DNA from: Sphingobacterium daejeonense | Lineage (GTDB): Bacteria > Bacteroidota > Bacteroidia > Sphingobacteriales > Sphingobacteriaceae | Assembly: GCF_901472535.1 (NCBI RefSeq) | Contig: NZ_LR590470.1 | Location: forward strand, 992,001 to 1,056,000 | Reading direction: 5' to 3' | DNA: 64,000 nt | Shown: piece by piece, positions 9,681 through 19,801 of the stretch | Layout of the letters: each line of letters opens with the position of its first letter | How positions within the stretch are numbered: the stretch's first letter is position 1 | Notes under the pieces: model-generated | The model's input: only the letters and a program-made list of their open reading frames with translations | What the model was told of the DNA's origin: nothing | Database searches by the model: none | Position numbers and translations under genes: made by a program

Positions 9681-9814
9681 TTTATACCTTGTATTAAGTT
9701 TTAACATAAGATACGAAGAATACTAAAGTCAAAGTGTGACTTAAGTCATACAAAATACTGATTATGACTTTAAGGGGAAAGATGATAAGAAAGGTTACAA
9801 ATCTTTGATAAAAG

Positions 9815-10879
9815 TTATTCTCTTTTTTCTGGGAATTCACTGCTGAGGATTATGGAATCGCCTTTTCCATATTCATTTGAATATACTTTTATTAAAACAC
9901 CTACTGAGGAAAGGATCAATGGTCCAAATATAAGACCCAACATCCCGAACATTTTCAGTCCCAATAATACACCGAAGACTGTAATCAATGGAGGTACATT
10001 TCCCAATGTTTTAAGGATCGTGAATCTTAAAATATTATCTATACTGCCAATTAATACCAATCCATACAATAGTATACCGATACCATTGCCTGTTTCACCT
10101 CCTGCAAGTGTAATTATTCCAAGCGGAACATAAATGGTCATAGTTCCTAACACCGGAACTATTGAAGCAATACCGGTAAGCATTCCTAAAAGGATAAAAT
10201 TTTCAACTCCAAATATCCAGTAGCCTAACACAGCCACTAATCCTTGGAAAAACCCTAAGATTGGAATACCAATGGCATTTGATCTCACCATGGAATCAAA
10301 TTCCTTCCACAGCTCCTGTTTGCTTTTCGGAGAGAAAGGAATCCCACGAGCAATATATCCTTCCATTTGTCTTCCATATACCTGCATAAAATAGAGTACA
10401 AATAATGTTACAAGTATATTGACCATCACCTCTGCTACTGAATTAAGGACTGTAGGTACATATTTTGTAAATCCTTGCAGCGTAGACAGCAGGGCCTGGT
10501 CTGACATATCAATATCTTTAAGGAAAGGCTTGTCTGCCATATATTCCTTTAACAAGTTGAATTGAGAGACTATTTTATCTGTATTGTTCAAGAAACTTGT
10601 TATTTGCGGAACAAGGTAGTCTACCAATGCCCAAATGGGAAGGACGATAAAAACTATGGAAATCAATATAAAGAGCAGACTAGTTAGCGGTTTATTCCAT
10701 CTTCTTTTTTCTGTCAATTTGAAATAGCTGTTTCTATAGAGAACATAAAGCGTAATTGCACCTAAAAAGCCTGGAAGATAATAGTATAGATTCTTAAAAA
10801 TAAGGATACAGATCAAGATGATGATCAGTATCAGCATGATCTGATTGATGGAGTTGTTATTAATTTGCTTAATTCTCAT
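9815..10879 (-). CDS. AI-2E family transporter (PerM/YdiK-like membrane protein)
   Basis: An integral membrane protein of about 354 residues with seven or eight hydrophobic segments. The C-terminal half has the family pattern (GIPILGFFQGLVAVLGYW, GIASIVPVLGTMTIYVP, FGVLLGLKMFGMLGLIFGP). Members export small molecules or sodium; the name comes from the E. coli autoinducer-2 exporter TqsA, and the substrate here is unknown. I start it at the ATG at 10879 (MRIKQINNN). The longer frame to 11017 runs through the tsf terminator and low-complexity repeats and is not credible as coding. Confidence 0.88.
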   Translation of the reverse strand: MRIKQINNNSINQIMLILIIILICILIFKNLYYYLPGFLGAITLYVLYRNSYFKLTEKRRWNKPLTSLLFILISIVFIVLPIWALVDYLVPQITSFLNNTDKIVSQFNLLKEYMADKPFLKDIDMSDQALLSTLQGFTKYVPTVLNSVAEVMVNILVTLFVLYFMQVYGRQMEGYIARGIPFSPKSKQELWKEFDSMVRSNAIGIPILGFFQGLVAVLGYWIFGVENFILLGMLTGIASIVPVLGTMTIYVPLGIITLAGGETGNGIGILLYGLVLIGSIDNILRFTILKTLGNVPPLITVFGVLLGLKMFGMLGLIFGPLILSSVGVLIKVYSNEYGKGDSIILSSEFPEKRE

Positions 10880-10916
10880 ATGTGGTTTAATCTGCAAACA
10901 ATTTAAGGAATAGTAG

Positions 10917-10948
10917 TGAGATATGTGATATGAGATTTGAGAAATCCC
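10917..10948. repeat. Degenerate GAGATATG/GATTTGAG repeat
   Basis: A short run of the dispersed motif (gagatatgtgatatgagatt...). Longer copies occur at 33578-33610 and 35812-36078. It lies in the gap between tsf and the AI-2E transporter. Confidence 0.5.
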
Positions 10949-11010
10949 ATTTCTTGATATCTTACAATGGAAAGACAAAAAAGGGGATCTTATTGTTTGA
11001 GGCAAAAAAA

Positions 11011-11035
11011 ATCCCATCCTTTTTGGGGATGGGAT
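11011..11035 (-). terminator. Terminator of the rplM-rpsI-rpsB-tsf operon
   Basis: The stem ATCCCATCC (11011-11019) pairs with GGATGGGAT (11027-11035). Read leftwards it is followed by eight T residues, 20 bases after the tsf stop codon. Confidence 0.85.
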
Positions 11036-11055
11036 CTTATTTTGTTTTAATATGG

Positions 11056-11893
11056 TTATGCTCCTAATTGAACACGTTTGAAAGCTGTCACTGTTAATCC
11101 TTTAGCAACTGAGTCTAAGAATTGAGCGATAGTTTTAGAAGAATCTTTAACGAATTCTTGGTTCAACAAAGTGCTTTCTTTGTAGAATTTGTTCAATTTA
11201 CCTGCAGCGATTTTTTCGACCATTTCTTCAGGTTTACCTTCCGCACGGATTTGTTCTTTAGCGATTTCTAATTCGCGTTCGATAGTTTTAGAGTCTACAC
11301 CATCTTTATCGATAGCTACTGGGTTCATTGCAGCGATTTGCATAGCTACGTCTTTACCAGCTTCTTCAGCTCCTTCAGCATCAGCAGAAAGTCCTACTAA
11401 TACTCCTAGGCGGTAGTTACCGTGGATATATGCAACCACTTTATCAGCAGATACGGCTTCGAATTTAGAAACGTCGATTTTTTCTCCGATTTTACCAGTT
11501 TGTTCGATTAATAAGTCAGCGATTTTAGTACCACCGATTTCTAATGCTTTTAAGTCTTCAAGAGAAGCAGGGCTGTTTGCCAATGCAGCGTCAGCTACTG
11601 ATTCAGCAAATGCTACGAAGTCAGCGTTTTTTAGCTACGAAGTCAGTTTCACAGTTTACTTCTACTACGATACCTGATTTGCCATCCGCAGAAGCTTTAG
11701 CAATGATTACTCCTTCGTTTGAGTCGCGGTCTTGACGGCTAGCAGCAACTTTAGCACCTTTTTTACGTAGGTAGTCAACAGCAGCTTCGAAATCACCATT
11801 AGCTTCCACTAATGCTTTTTTACAGTCCATCATACCAGCGCCAGTTTGTTGACGCAATTTGTTTACATCTGATGCAGAAATTTGTACTGACAT
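11056..11893 (-). pseudogene. tsf: Translation elongation factor Ts, frame broken by one extra base
   Basis: EF-Ts exchanges GDP for GTP on EF-Tu. The first part (start 11893) reads [20 protein letters not shown] and contains the diagnostic TDFVAK motif. The rest (11056-11620) continues with the core and C-terminal domains after a frame change at about 11621-11632. There, six A residues (coding strand) stand where five would restore [16 protein letters not shown]. The repaired protein has about 279 residues, the normal length. EF-Ts is essential in most bacteria and no other copy is visible, so a sequencing error is the best explanation. It is the last gene of the ribosomal operon. Confidence 0.92.
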
Positions 11894-12003
11894 AGTATAT
11901 TTTTTGTTAAAATTACAATTGATGTGTTAAGGATTCTTTGTTTTAATAACAAGAGAATGTTAACTTTTTATTTGTTCAATAGGTTTTGCTTATTAGCAAA
12001 AAA

Positions 12004-12065
12004 CCGGGTAGACAGTTGCGGTAAAAGGAAGCAGATCTTCCAGAAACCAACACTAGTCTATCCGG
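12004..12065 (-). promoter_or_regulatory. Structured rpsB-tsf intergenic region
   Basis: CCGGGTAGAC (12004-12013) pairs with GTCTATCCGG (12056-12065), with an inner small hairpin (GGAAG/CTTCC at 12027-12041). The structure sits in the 191-base gap between rpsB and tsf, which are otherwise in one operon. It could be a processing site, a partial terminator or a regulatory element; there is no T run directly after it. Confidence 0.45.
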
Positions 12066-12084
12066 CTTATATAATAGAATAATA

Positions 12085-12891
12085 TTATTCTACGTCTTTC
12101 GCTTTACGAGTGCGTTTTCCTGGAGCAGCTTCAGTAGCTTCACCATTATCTACTGCAGCTTTAGCAGCAGCAGCTTCTTTTTCCGCGTCCTCTTCTTTAT
12201 CGCGTTTGCGTTCTTCTAATCCTTCGATGATTGCTTTACCAATTACGCTAGCGATTAAGCTGATTGATTTAGTAGCGTCATCATTTGCTGGGATTGGGAA
12301 ATCGATGTTCGTAGGGTCAGAGTTAGTATCTACCATTGCAAAAGTAGGGATGTTTAATTTCATCGCCTCAGCAACCGCAATGTGCTCTTTTTTCACGTCG
12401 ATAATGAACAATGCAGCTGGCAAACGGTTTAAGTCTGCGATACCTCCAAGAAGGTTTTCTAACTTAATACGCTCACGTTGAATCATCAATTTTTCTTTTT
12501 TAGACAATACATCGTAAGTGCCATCTTTTTGCATTTTATCGATGTTTGACATTTTTTTGATTGATTTACGCACAGTTGCGAAGTTAGTAAGCATACCACC
12601 TAACCAACGTTCCGTTACGAAAGGCATATTAACTGCTTTCGCTTGTTCAGCTACGATTTCTTTAGCTTGTTTTTTAGTAGCTACAAATAATACTTTACGA
12701 CCTGATTTTACGATTTGTTTGATCGCTGAAGCAGCCTCTTCTAATTTTGTAAGAGTCTTGTTCAAGTCGATAATGTGGATACCATTGCGTTCCATGAAAA
12801 TGTACTTAGCCATTTTCGGATCCCACTTACGAGTAAGGTGACCAAAGTGAACACCTGCATCCAATAATTCTTGATATGTTGTTCTTGCCAT
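12085..12891 (-). CDS. rpsB: 30S ribosomal protein S2
   Basis: S2 of 268 residues, starting MARTTYQELLDAGVHFGH, with the family motifs GVHFGHLTRKWDPKMAKYIF, KQAKEIVAEQA and RWLGGMLTNF. After the conserved domain (to about 230) there is a charged, Ala-rich tail ending KRTRKAKDVE, which is common in Bacteroidota S2. It follows rpsI by 18 bases and precedes tsf, the usual order. Confidence 0.97.
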   Translation of the reverse strand: MARTTYQELLDAGVHFGHLTRKWDPKMAKYIFMERNGIHIIDLNKTLTKLEEAASAIKQIVKSGRKVLFVATKKQAKEIVAEQAKAVNMPFVTERWLGGMLTNFATVRKSIKKMSNIDKMQKDGTYDVLSKKEKLMIQRERIKLENLLGGIADLNRLPAALFIIDVKKEHIAVAEAMKLNIPTFAMVDTNSDPTNIDFPIPANDDATKSISLIASVIGKAIIEGLEERKRDKEEDAEKEAAAAKAAVDNGEATEAAPGKRTRKAKDVE

Positions 12892-12909
12892 TTTTTGATC
12901 CTCCTTATA

Positions 12910-13296
12910 TTAACGTTTACTGAATTGGAATCTTCTACGAGCTTTACGACGTCCTGGTTTTTTACGCTCAACCATACGGTCATCACGCGTCATTAACCCT
13001 TTAGCACGCAAAGCAGGTTTTACTTCTGGGTTAAGCTCTACTAAAGCTTTAGCGATCGCTAGGCGAACTGCTTCTGCTTGACCTTTAACCCCACCACCCT
13101 GAACGTTAACGTTGATGTCAAAATTTGCAAGAGAATCAGCTACCAATAAAGATTGAGTAACGATGTATTGCAAAGGTAATGTAGGAAAATATTCCTTGTA
13201 ATCTTTACCATTAACGGTAATATTTCCATTGCCAGCAGTTAAGTAGATGCGGGCAACAGCAGTTTTTCTTCTTCCTGAAGTGTTAGTTGTTGACAT
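12910..13296 (-). CDS. rpsI: 30S ribosomal protein S9
   Basis: S9 of 128 residues, starting MSTTNTSGRRKTAVARIYL and ending in the diagnostic basic tail RKARRRFQFSKR, which contacts tRNA in the P site. The GGGVKGQAEAVRLAIAKAL helix is typical. It is 11 bases downstream of rplM and co-transcribed with it. Confidence 0.97.
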   Translation of the reverse strand: MSTTNTSGRRKTAVARIYLTAGNGNITVNGKDYKEYFPTLPLQYIVTQSLLVADSLANFDINVNVQGGGVKGQAEAVRLAIAKALVELNPEVKPALRAKGLMTRDDRMVERKKPGRRKARRRFQFSKR

Positions 13297-13307
13297 AGTC
13301 GTTCTCC

Positions 13308-13751
13308 TTAAAATTTAACTGGTTTTGGATTCTGCGCTTCATGTTTGTGCTCTGTACCTGCATAAACATAAAGGTTTTTAAATAATTGACGTCCTAGACG
13401 GTTTTTAGGTAACATCCCGCGAACAGCTTTCTCGATGATGCGCTCTGGGTGTTTTGCCATTAACTCTTTTGGAGAAACGAAACGCTGACCACCTGGGTAG
13501 CCTGTGTAGCGAACATATACTTTGTCGCCCAATTTGTTTCCAGTCAATCTAACTTTGTCTGCATTGATAACAATCACGTTATCTCCACAGTCTACGTGTG
13601 GGGTGAATGAAGGCTTGTGTTTTCCACGAATCACTTTCGCGATTTCGCTTGCCAAGCGCCCCAAAATCTCGCCTTCAGCGTCAACAACGATCCATTCTTT
13701 GTTAACGGTGTTCTTGTTAGCAGAGACAGTTTTGTAACTTAACGTATTCAC
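13308..13751 (-). CDS. rplM: 50S ribosomal protein L13
   Basis: L13 of 147 residues, starting [20 protein letters not shown]. It has the conserved [27 protein letters not shown] and [11 protein letters not shown] motifs. It is the first gene of the rplM-rpsI-rpsB-tsf operon; the operon promoter should lie in the gap just upstream. Confidence 0.97.
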   Translation of the reverse strand: MNTLSYKTVSANKNTVNKEWIVVDAEGEILGRLASEIAKVIRGKHKPSFTPHVDCGDNVIVINADKVRLTGNKLGDKVYVRYTGYPGGQRFVSPKELMAKHPERIIEKAVRGMLPKNRLGRQLFKNLYVYAGTEHKHEAQNPKPVKF

Positions 13752-14133
13752 TTGCTTTTATTTAATTAATTAATAATGTTTTAAATCCTTTTGTAATCAC
13801 TACAAAGAGGTCTGCAAAGGTACAATAATTTAATTCAATTATCAAAGCCAATTTTATTTTTTAAAGCAAGTTTTCATAACAAACCTAATTCTTTCATTTC
13901 CAAGGAGCTCCAAGCTCAAAATTTTACCTTCGTATAACCTAGCTGATAATCTTGTTAAGCTAGTGTTATAGGAGGATATGGAACAGATCCTATTGAACCT
14001 CTTATTTAACATTTATTAAACTTTATCCTTTAAACTTTTCTGCATTTTTGTGCTCTTAAAATTAATTTGTTACCTTGAATTGCCTTAGACTGTGCAATAG
14101 GCAAGATGATAGGAGAAAATTAAAGAGATTTAG
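13752..14133. promoter_or_regulatory. Divergent intergenic region upstream of rplM and the TPR gene
   Basis: A gap of 382 bases between divergent operons, expected to hold both promoters. The only structure I can point to is an imperfect hairpin at 13933-13974 (TATAACCTAGCT with AGCTAGTGTTATA). No small ORF is convincing. Confidence 0.35.
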
Positions 14134-15840
14134 ATGAGAAAATCACAATGGTGCAAACCTCTCGTGTTGGGGGTAATGTTGATGGCGGGACAGGTGTTGT
14201 TTGCGCAAGAATTGAAAGATGATAAGGGATATAAGGAGAAATTAGCTTCGATAGAGTCAAAACTGAAGAGTGGCGATTTGGCAAATGCTTTACAAAGTAT
14301 CGAAGAAACACTTGAAAGATATCCCAAAGGCGCTGAGGTATACTATGCTAAATCTTTATTATATGCTCAAGCAAGAAATTTTGAAGTCGCTCTACCTGCT
14401 GCTGAAGAGGCTGTAAAGATCGCCCCGGAAAACATTCTGTATAATAATCACCTCCTTGAACTGTATAAAAGTAAGGGTGATTTTGATTCTGCTGTTCAGC
14501 TGTTGGATGATTTTATAAAAACCCAACCCGACAACCCACAGGTTTACCGTGAAAAAATAATGATGCAGCATGCAGGTAAAAAATCTGAAGATGCATTAAA
14601 AACCTACGACGAAACTAAAGCCAAGTTTGGTGAAACTGATACTTTAGATGTGTTGAAGGCGGAAATTTTAATGGACCTCGACCGTACAAAAGAAGCAAAT
14701 GATCTATTGCAGACTTGGCGCAAGAAGAAATCACCTATTCGACAAGTCTATAGTACCTTAAGCTATATCATGATGGATCAAAACAAACCGAAAGAGGCAC
14801 TGGATGTCTTGGAAGAAGGTTTGGTAACGACGAAGGATGATCTACTGTATATGGATATGGCGGATGCTAATATGGCATTAAAGAAAAGTCCTCAAGCATT
14901 TGAAAACATAAAGAAATCATTTCAGTCGAATACTGTCAATTTTATTGATAAGCATCGCGTCATGATGAGCTTGGTGAACAATAACAAGGATTTCAGCAAG
15001 GACCAATTACAGGATCTGGCAAATGTTCTAGTTTTAAAACATCCTCGTATGCCGGATAGCCATATGTTTAAAGGGGACATTTTATGGATGCGCGGTGAAT
15101 TGGATCAGGCGAAGTCATTATACCTGACTACGGTAACGATGAATCCTCAACATGTTGAAGCATGGCGTAAATTGATCAATGTTGAGTTGGCTGCCAATCA
15201 GTTGGATGAAGCCATTGTCGATGGCAATGAAGCTCTGAGGAACAATCCTAACAATGTTATCATTACTTATTTTGTAGGTGTCGCCTATATGATGAAAAAG
15301 GATACCGAGAATGCTAGGTTATATCTTGAGCGAGCATTGGACCAAAGTGCGAATGAGAACGATTTTGTGAAATCGATGGTGTATGGTGGATTGGGAGATC
15401 TATACCATGAGATCAAAATGGAATCGGCATCTGAAGTTGCTTATGACGAAGCCATCAAATTGGACAGTAATAATGTTACTGTATTGAATAATGCGGCTTA
15501 TTACCTAGCATTACAGAAGAAGGACCTTGAAAAAGCGGCTGAGTATTCCAGACGATCTAATGAGCTTGAGCCTAGCTCCGGCACTTTCCAAGACACTTAT
15601 GCTTGGGTATTGTTTCAACAAGGGAAATATCAAGAGGCACTCCCTTGGATAGAAAAAGCAATCAAAAATTCAGAGCCATCAGGTGTTCTGTTTGAGCATT
15701 ATGGAGATATCCTTTTTAAAGTTGGGAAGAATAGAGAAGCAGTGAAGCAATGGGAAAAGGCATTGACCATGGCAGATGGAAGTTCTATTGATAAAGAGAA
15801 ATTAAAAAAGAAAATAAGTGAGAAGAAATATATTGAGTAA
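14134..15840 (+). CDS. Secreted tetratricopeptide-repeat protein
   Basis: A protein of 568 residues with a signal peptide (1-25, ending LFAQ) and then helical TPR pairs across almost its whole length, for example AEVYYAKSLLYAQARNFEVA, NVIITYFVGVAYMMKKDTEN and GTFQDTYAWVLFQQGKYQEA. It is probably a periplasmic or outer-membrane-associated scaffold. It opens a cluster of envelope genes (DUF4292 lipoprotein, EnvC-like protein, tatA, lytic transglycosylase), and its stop overlaps the next start. In related genomes the same neighbourhood is conserved, which suggests a role in envelope assembly (inference). Confidence 0.85.
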   Translation: MRKSQWCKPLVLGVMLMAGQVLFAQELKDDKGYKEKLASIESKLKSGDLANALQSIEETLERYPKGAEVYYAKSLLYAQARNFEVALPAAEEAVKIAPENILYNNHLLELYKSKGDFDSAVQLLDDFIKTQPDNPQVYREKIMMQHAGKKSEDALKTYDETKAKFGETDTLDVLKAEILMDLDRTKEANDLLQTWRKKKSPIRQVYSTLSYIMMDQNKPKEALDVLEEGLVTTKDDLLYMDMADANMALKKSPQAFENIKKSFQSNTVNFIDKHRVMMSLVNNNKDFSKDQLQDLANVLVLKHPRMPDSHMFKGDILWMRGELDQAKSLYLTTVTMNPQHVEAWRKLINVELAANQLDEAIVDGNEALRNNPNNVIITYFVGVAYMMKKDTENARLYLERALDQSANENDFVKSMVYGGLGDLYHEIKMESASEVAYDEAIKLDSNNVTVLNNAAYYLALQKKDLEKAAEYSRRSNELEPSSGTFQDTYAWVLFQQGKYQEALPWIEKAIKNSEPSGVLFEHYGDILFKVGKNREAVKQWEKALTMADGSSIDKEKLKKKISEKKYIE

Positions 15841-16599
15841 ACTAAGTTTGGTGCTTGCTGTTTTGGTCTTGACATATTCATGTGCAAGTAAAAAGGCTGC
15901 AGTGAAAAAGGATGATTCCGGCGTAACAGCAAAGGGTAAGGATCTATTGAGCACCTATGAATTGAATAACTTAAATTTTATTACCTTTTCAGGGAGGGCA
16001 AAAGCTAAGGTTCAATTTGGTGAAGAAACCCAAAATGTGACTTTGAACATCAGGATGGAACGGAGTAAGGCGATCTGGATTTCAGTTACTGCATTATTGG
16101 GGATTGAGGCTGCTCGAGTTTTGATCACTCCAGACAGTGTCAAAATCATGAATAGGTTGCAGAGTGAATATGTGGCGAAACCATTTTCTTACATTTATAA
16201 ATACACCAACCCAGGCATCACTTTTAAAATGCTTGAGGATATTTTAATTGGAAATATATCAACTGAAATGTTGCGTACGGACCAACTACAGATTGCGACA
16301 AGTGAGGATGATGTTCAAGTAATAGGGGTGAAGGAGGGGTTAACCTTTCATTATGGTGTAAATAAAAGCAACAGGCCATTTGCATTTAATTTAATGGAGC
16401 TTGGAAAGACCAATAAATTGGAAGCACATTACAGTGATTTTGCAGTTATTGATGGACATAATTTTCCGCAAAGATTCACGTTAAACATTGAAGGAAGTGG
16501 CGCGAAAGTGTCTTCTGATATGCTATATAACAAGTCAGAGTTAACAAAACAGTTGAAATGCCATTTAATATCCCTTCGAGATATAAGGCAATCAATTAA
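15818..16599 (+). CDS. DUF4292 lipoprotein with frameshifted C-terminus
   Basis: A lipoprotein of about 260 residues with lipobox LTYSC near residue 22 and a beta-rich body that includes KAIWISVTALLGIEAARVLI and NFPQRFTLNIEG, as in DUF4292 proteins. Candidate starts are GTG 15818 or TTG 15833, both overlapping the end of the TPR gene. As written, the frame runs to 16603 with an odd tail. Adding one A at about 16541 (GTTAACAAAAC) restores the family ending TVEMPFNIPSRYKAIN, with stop at 16597-16599. This is therefore a probable 1-base deletion in the sequence. The function in the outer membrane is unknown. Confidence 0.8.
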
Positions 16600-16707
16600 T
16601 TAGGAGTGATCGAATTTAAAGAAATTGTGTTTTTTTTATTTTCGTATTAACTATATCCTTATTTTTGGAAATTCTACAAAAACTAGATATAAAGAATTTA
16701 GCAGTTC

Positions 16708-17986
16708 ATGGATTTTAAAAAGATTGTACTCAGTATATTTTCCCTTTTACTTTTTGTTGGCCTAAGCTATGGTCAGAGTAGTTTGGAATTAAAGAAACAA
16801 AGAGAAAGAATAGATAGGGAGATTGCTGAACTTCAAAAAATATTAAGCGCAAAGACTCAAGAGAAGATTTTATCCCAACAGGAAGTTGCTGCTTTGAGCA
16901 AGCAATTGGATCTGAGGGAGAATAAAATCAGTACAATCAATTCTGAATTGCGTATCATCAATAAAAATATTTCATCAAACAACGCTATTGTTGACAAGCT
17001 GAAGGCTGAGCTCGAGAAGATGAGACAGGATTATGAGAAAATGATCCTTTTCGCATTCAGGAATAAGAACTCGTACAACAAGATGATGTTTATTTTTGCT
17101 TCGAAGGATTTTAATCAGGCATTTAAACGTGTTAAATATTTACAGCAGTTTACTGATGCACGTAAAATCAAGGTTGCGGAAATAGAAGGTACAAAAAAAC
17201 AGATTGAGTTGAAGATTGCTCAATTGGAAAGAGATAAGAAAACTCAGCAGTCCTTGTTAAAAGAACAGGAAGCTGAACGTAATACAATTGCTAAGGATAA
17301 AGCTGCTCACTCGCAGGAGTTGAATCAATTGGCAAGGGAGGAGCGTACTTTCCGTGGACAGTTGACCAAGAAGCAACAAGAGAAGAAACGTTTGGATGCT
17401 GCTATCAAGTCAGCTATTGCTCGAGAAGTCGAAGCGGCACGAAGGGCAGAAGAAGAACGCAGAAGAAGACTCGCTGAAGCTGAGGCTAAGAAAACAGGTA
17501 CTACTGTTACAGAGGCTGAGAAGAAAATTGAAAAGAAAACAGGTTCTTCGGTGTTGAACAACTCGCCAGAAGCGACTAAGTTGTCAGCAGGATTTTCGTC
17601 GAATAGAGGTAGGCTGCCATGGCCAGTAGGACAGGGTAATATTGTCCGTAATTATGGTAGTGTTACGGTTGAACGTGGTGTTCGTGATTTCTATGATTAT
17701 ATCAGGATCCGTACTTCAGATGGCGCGCCAGTAAAAACCGTATTTGAAGGTACTGTACTGCAGGTTATCAATATTGGTTCTTATGCTGTAGTTGTGCAGC
17801 ACGGTGAGTACCTTACTGCTTATTCTAACTTGAAATCGGTATCAGTTAGAAAGGGTCAGAAGATCTCGACAGGAACCGTTATCGGTGCGGCAGATTCAGA
17901 TCCAGAAGTGGGTTATTCATACATTGATTTAAGTGTATAACCGTGGTACAACATCTATGAATCCATCGATCTGGATAGCAAGATAG
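16708..17986 (+). CDS. Murein hydrolase activator, EnvC-like (coiled coil plus LytM domain)
   Basis: A signal peptide (1-23) is followed by a long coiled coil (about 24-270, Lys/Glu/Gln-rich heptads) and a C-terminal M23/LytM domain (about 305 onward, LPWPVGQGNIVRNYG). The metal-binding His/Asp residues of active LytM enzymes are replaced (for example VRNYG), as in EnvC-type activators that switch on amidases instead of cutting murein. The frame as written stops at 17940 (IDLSV). Removing one A at about 17930 continues it to 17986 with the typical ending NRGTTSMNPSIWIAR, so a 1-base insertion is likely. It follows the DUF4292 gene. Confidence 0.85.
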
Positions 17987-18062
17987 TTACATGGTTTTTA
18001 AATAATTTATCTATATATTTGTTAGATATACCAACTGAAACGAATTAGTAAATAAGTAGAAT

Positions 18063-18277
18063 ATGTATACATCAGGATTATTATTTATCGGTACCAATGA
18101 GATTATTATAATTGTGGTATTGGCGTTGTTGTTATTTGGGGGTAAAAAATTCCTGAATTGATGCGTGGTTTGGGTCGTGGCGTGAAAGAATTCAAAGAAG
18201 GCCAAAAAGATGATCAAAATGCGGAAAGCAATACAAATACAACAACTAATAATGATACAGTTAACAACCAACGTTAA
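18063..18277 (+). pseudogene. tatA: Sec-independent translocase subunit TatA, frame broken by one missing base
   Basis: TatA forms the pore of the twin-arginine export system. The frame opens with a transmembrane helix (NEIIIIVVLALLLFGGKK) and then shifts at about 18150. Adding one A to the run of six A gives GGKKIPELMRGLGRGVKEF, the standard amphipathic helix, then an acidic/Asn-Thr-rich tail ending at 18277 (about 71 residues). At least one Tat substrate candidate is in the window (GDSL hydrolase at 27653). A 1-base sequencing deletion is likely. Confidence 0.88.
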
Positions 18278-18299
18278 TACAGGTCATTAAAGATTTTTA

Positions 18300-18345
18300 A
18301 AAGTTTCACTAGATATACTGATATGTCTGGTGAAACTTTTTTTTT
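18300..18345 (+). terminator. Terminator after tatA
   Basis: AAAGTTTCAC (18300-18309) pairs with GTGAAACTTT (18330-18339), followed by a run of T residues; the loop contains a further small stem. Confidence 0.8.
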
Positions 18346-18430
18346 TATAACTAACCATTAGATTTGGCACAAATTGCCAACGATAAGCGAAGAACTAACA
18401 CAGATAGTTTAACAGTACCTAACAATACTC

Positions 18431-19742
18431 ATGAACAAAAAAATTAGTTTCCTAGTTACAATAGGCTTGTGTGCCTTTAAGATCAGCGACGCACAGGAAC
18501 AAAACTTAGAGCCATCAATTTATGCCGAGACATTTCAGGCTACCATAATTGATCAGATTGAGAAAGATAAGGAGAGGACATTTTCCATGCCTCGACTCCA
18601 TCAAACAAGTAAGTGGTGGATCCATCGTATTCAGTGATGAGGACGTTAATATTGCTCAAAGAATCCTTAGAATTCAAAAAACTGTTCCTTTAGAGTACAA
18701 TCATCGCGTAAAAGCTTACTTGGATAAATATATTTCCAGAAATTATAAGCCTTATATGGAAAAGTTACTCGGTCTGAGTGAGTATTATTTTCCTATTTAT
18801 AATCAGATATTTGCGGAACAAGGCATCCCTGAAGAGGTTAGATACCTATCAGTAATAGAATCATCTTTGAATCCACATACTGTTTCTACATCCGGCGCAG
18901 TAGGACCATGGCAATTTATCTATGGTACAGCCAAAGGATATAATATGACGATGGATTCAAACTTTGATGAACGAAAGGATGTGTACTCGACTACTTATGC
19001 TGTTTCAACTTACCTGAAGGATGCTTATGACGAGTTCAATGATTGGCTGTTGGCTTTAGCTTCCTATAACTGCGGTAGAGGCTGTGTGAGAAGAGCAATA
19101 ATACGTTCAGGGTTGAATAGTCCAAACTATTGGCAATTGTCCCCTTATTTGCCAAAAGAGACTCAGAATTACATTCCTAAATTCATTGCTATGACTTATG
19201 TGCTGAATCATGCTGAATTATATGGATTAACTCCGCAGGTTAATGATCTTCAATCTGAACATAAAGTTTTAATGCTTGACAAATCTGTGAATTTGACGAA
19301 GGTTGCTTCGGCACTAACTTGCTCACCAGATGTCCTTAGGCAACTAAATCCTGGTTACAAGCGAGATGTTGTAATTGCAAGTCCAGAAAAGCAAAGACGA
19401 TTAGTAATTCCAGTCAATGCATCTATGAGCGATTCGTTGATCTATGCTGCTTTAAATAGCCCGCAAGATGAGGTTATACAACAAGCAATTGCAGCAGTAG
19501 ATGTCAAAGAGGATAAGGAATATAAAGAATTTACCAAGAAGGTGGCTGCAGTAACGAAATCAACTGCCAAAAAGAAAAGCCCAACGTTTGTAACCTATGT
19601 AGTCAGAAAAGGGGATACTTTATCAGACATTGCAAATAAGCATCGAGGAGCTACAGTTACGAAGATAAAATCTGATAATAATATTAGAGGTTCACATCTT
19701 AAGATTGGTCAGAAACTTAAGATTTATAAGGGAAAAAGTTAG
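18431..19742 (+). pseudogene. Membrane-bound lytic murein transglycosylase D-like with LysM, frame broken
   Basis: The enzyme cuts the glycan strands of murein. A signal peptide (MNKKISFLVTIGLCAFKIS..) is encoded from 18431. After a +1 frame change at about 18580-18600 (TTTT where TTT is expected), the rest continues to 19742. It shows the SLT catalytic region VIESSLNPHTVSTSGAVGPW with the catalytic Glu, ASYNCGRG, and one C-terminal LysM domain (YVVRKGDTLSDIANKHRG). The repaired length is about 437 residues. A second LysM-like region may lie at about 275-325. It closes the envelope cluster that starts at 14134. Confidence 0.87.
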
Positions 19743-19772
19743 TGAGGTTTTTGCCTAAACAAATAGAATAAA

Positions 19773-19801
19773 AAAAAGTTGCGGCTATGATAAATATGCC
19801 G
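19773..19801 (-). terminator. Bidirectional terminator overlapping a stop codon
   Basis: TGCGGC and GCCGCA pair around the stop codon of the leftward PyrR-like gene, with a T run on that strand and T-rich DNA on the other, so it could also serve the transglycosylase gene. Confidence 0.65.

Noticed and set aside
10880..11017. N-terminal extension of the AI-2E transporter frame
   Set aside because: The stretch contains the tsf terminator and low-complexity repeats; the ATG at 10879 starts the family-like sequence.
11621..11640. Programmed frameshift in tsf
   Set aside because: EF-Ts is not known to use recoding, and the same kind of error occurs in many other genes here; a sequencing insertion in an A run is simpler.
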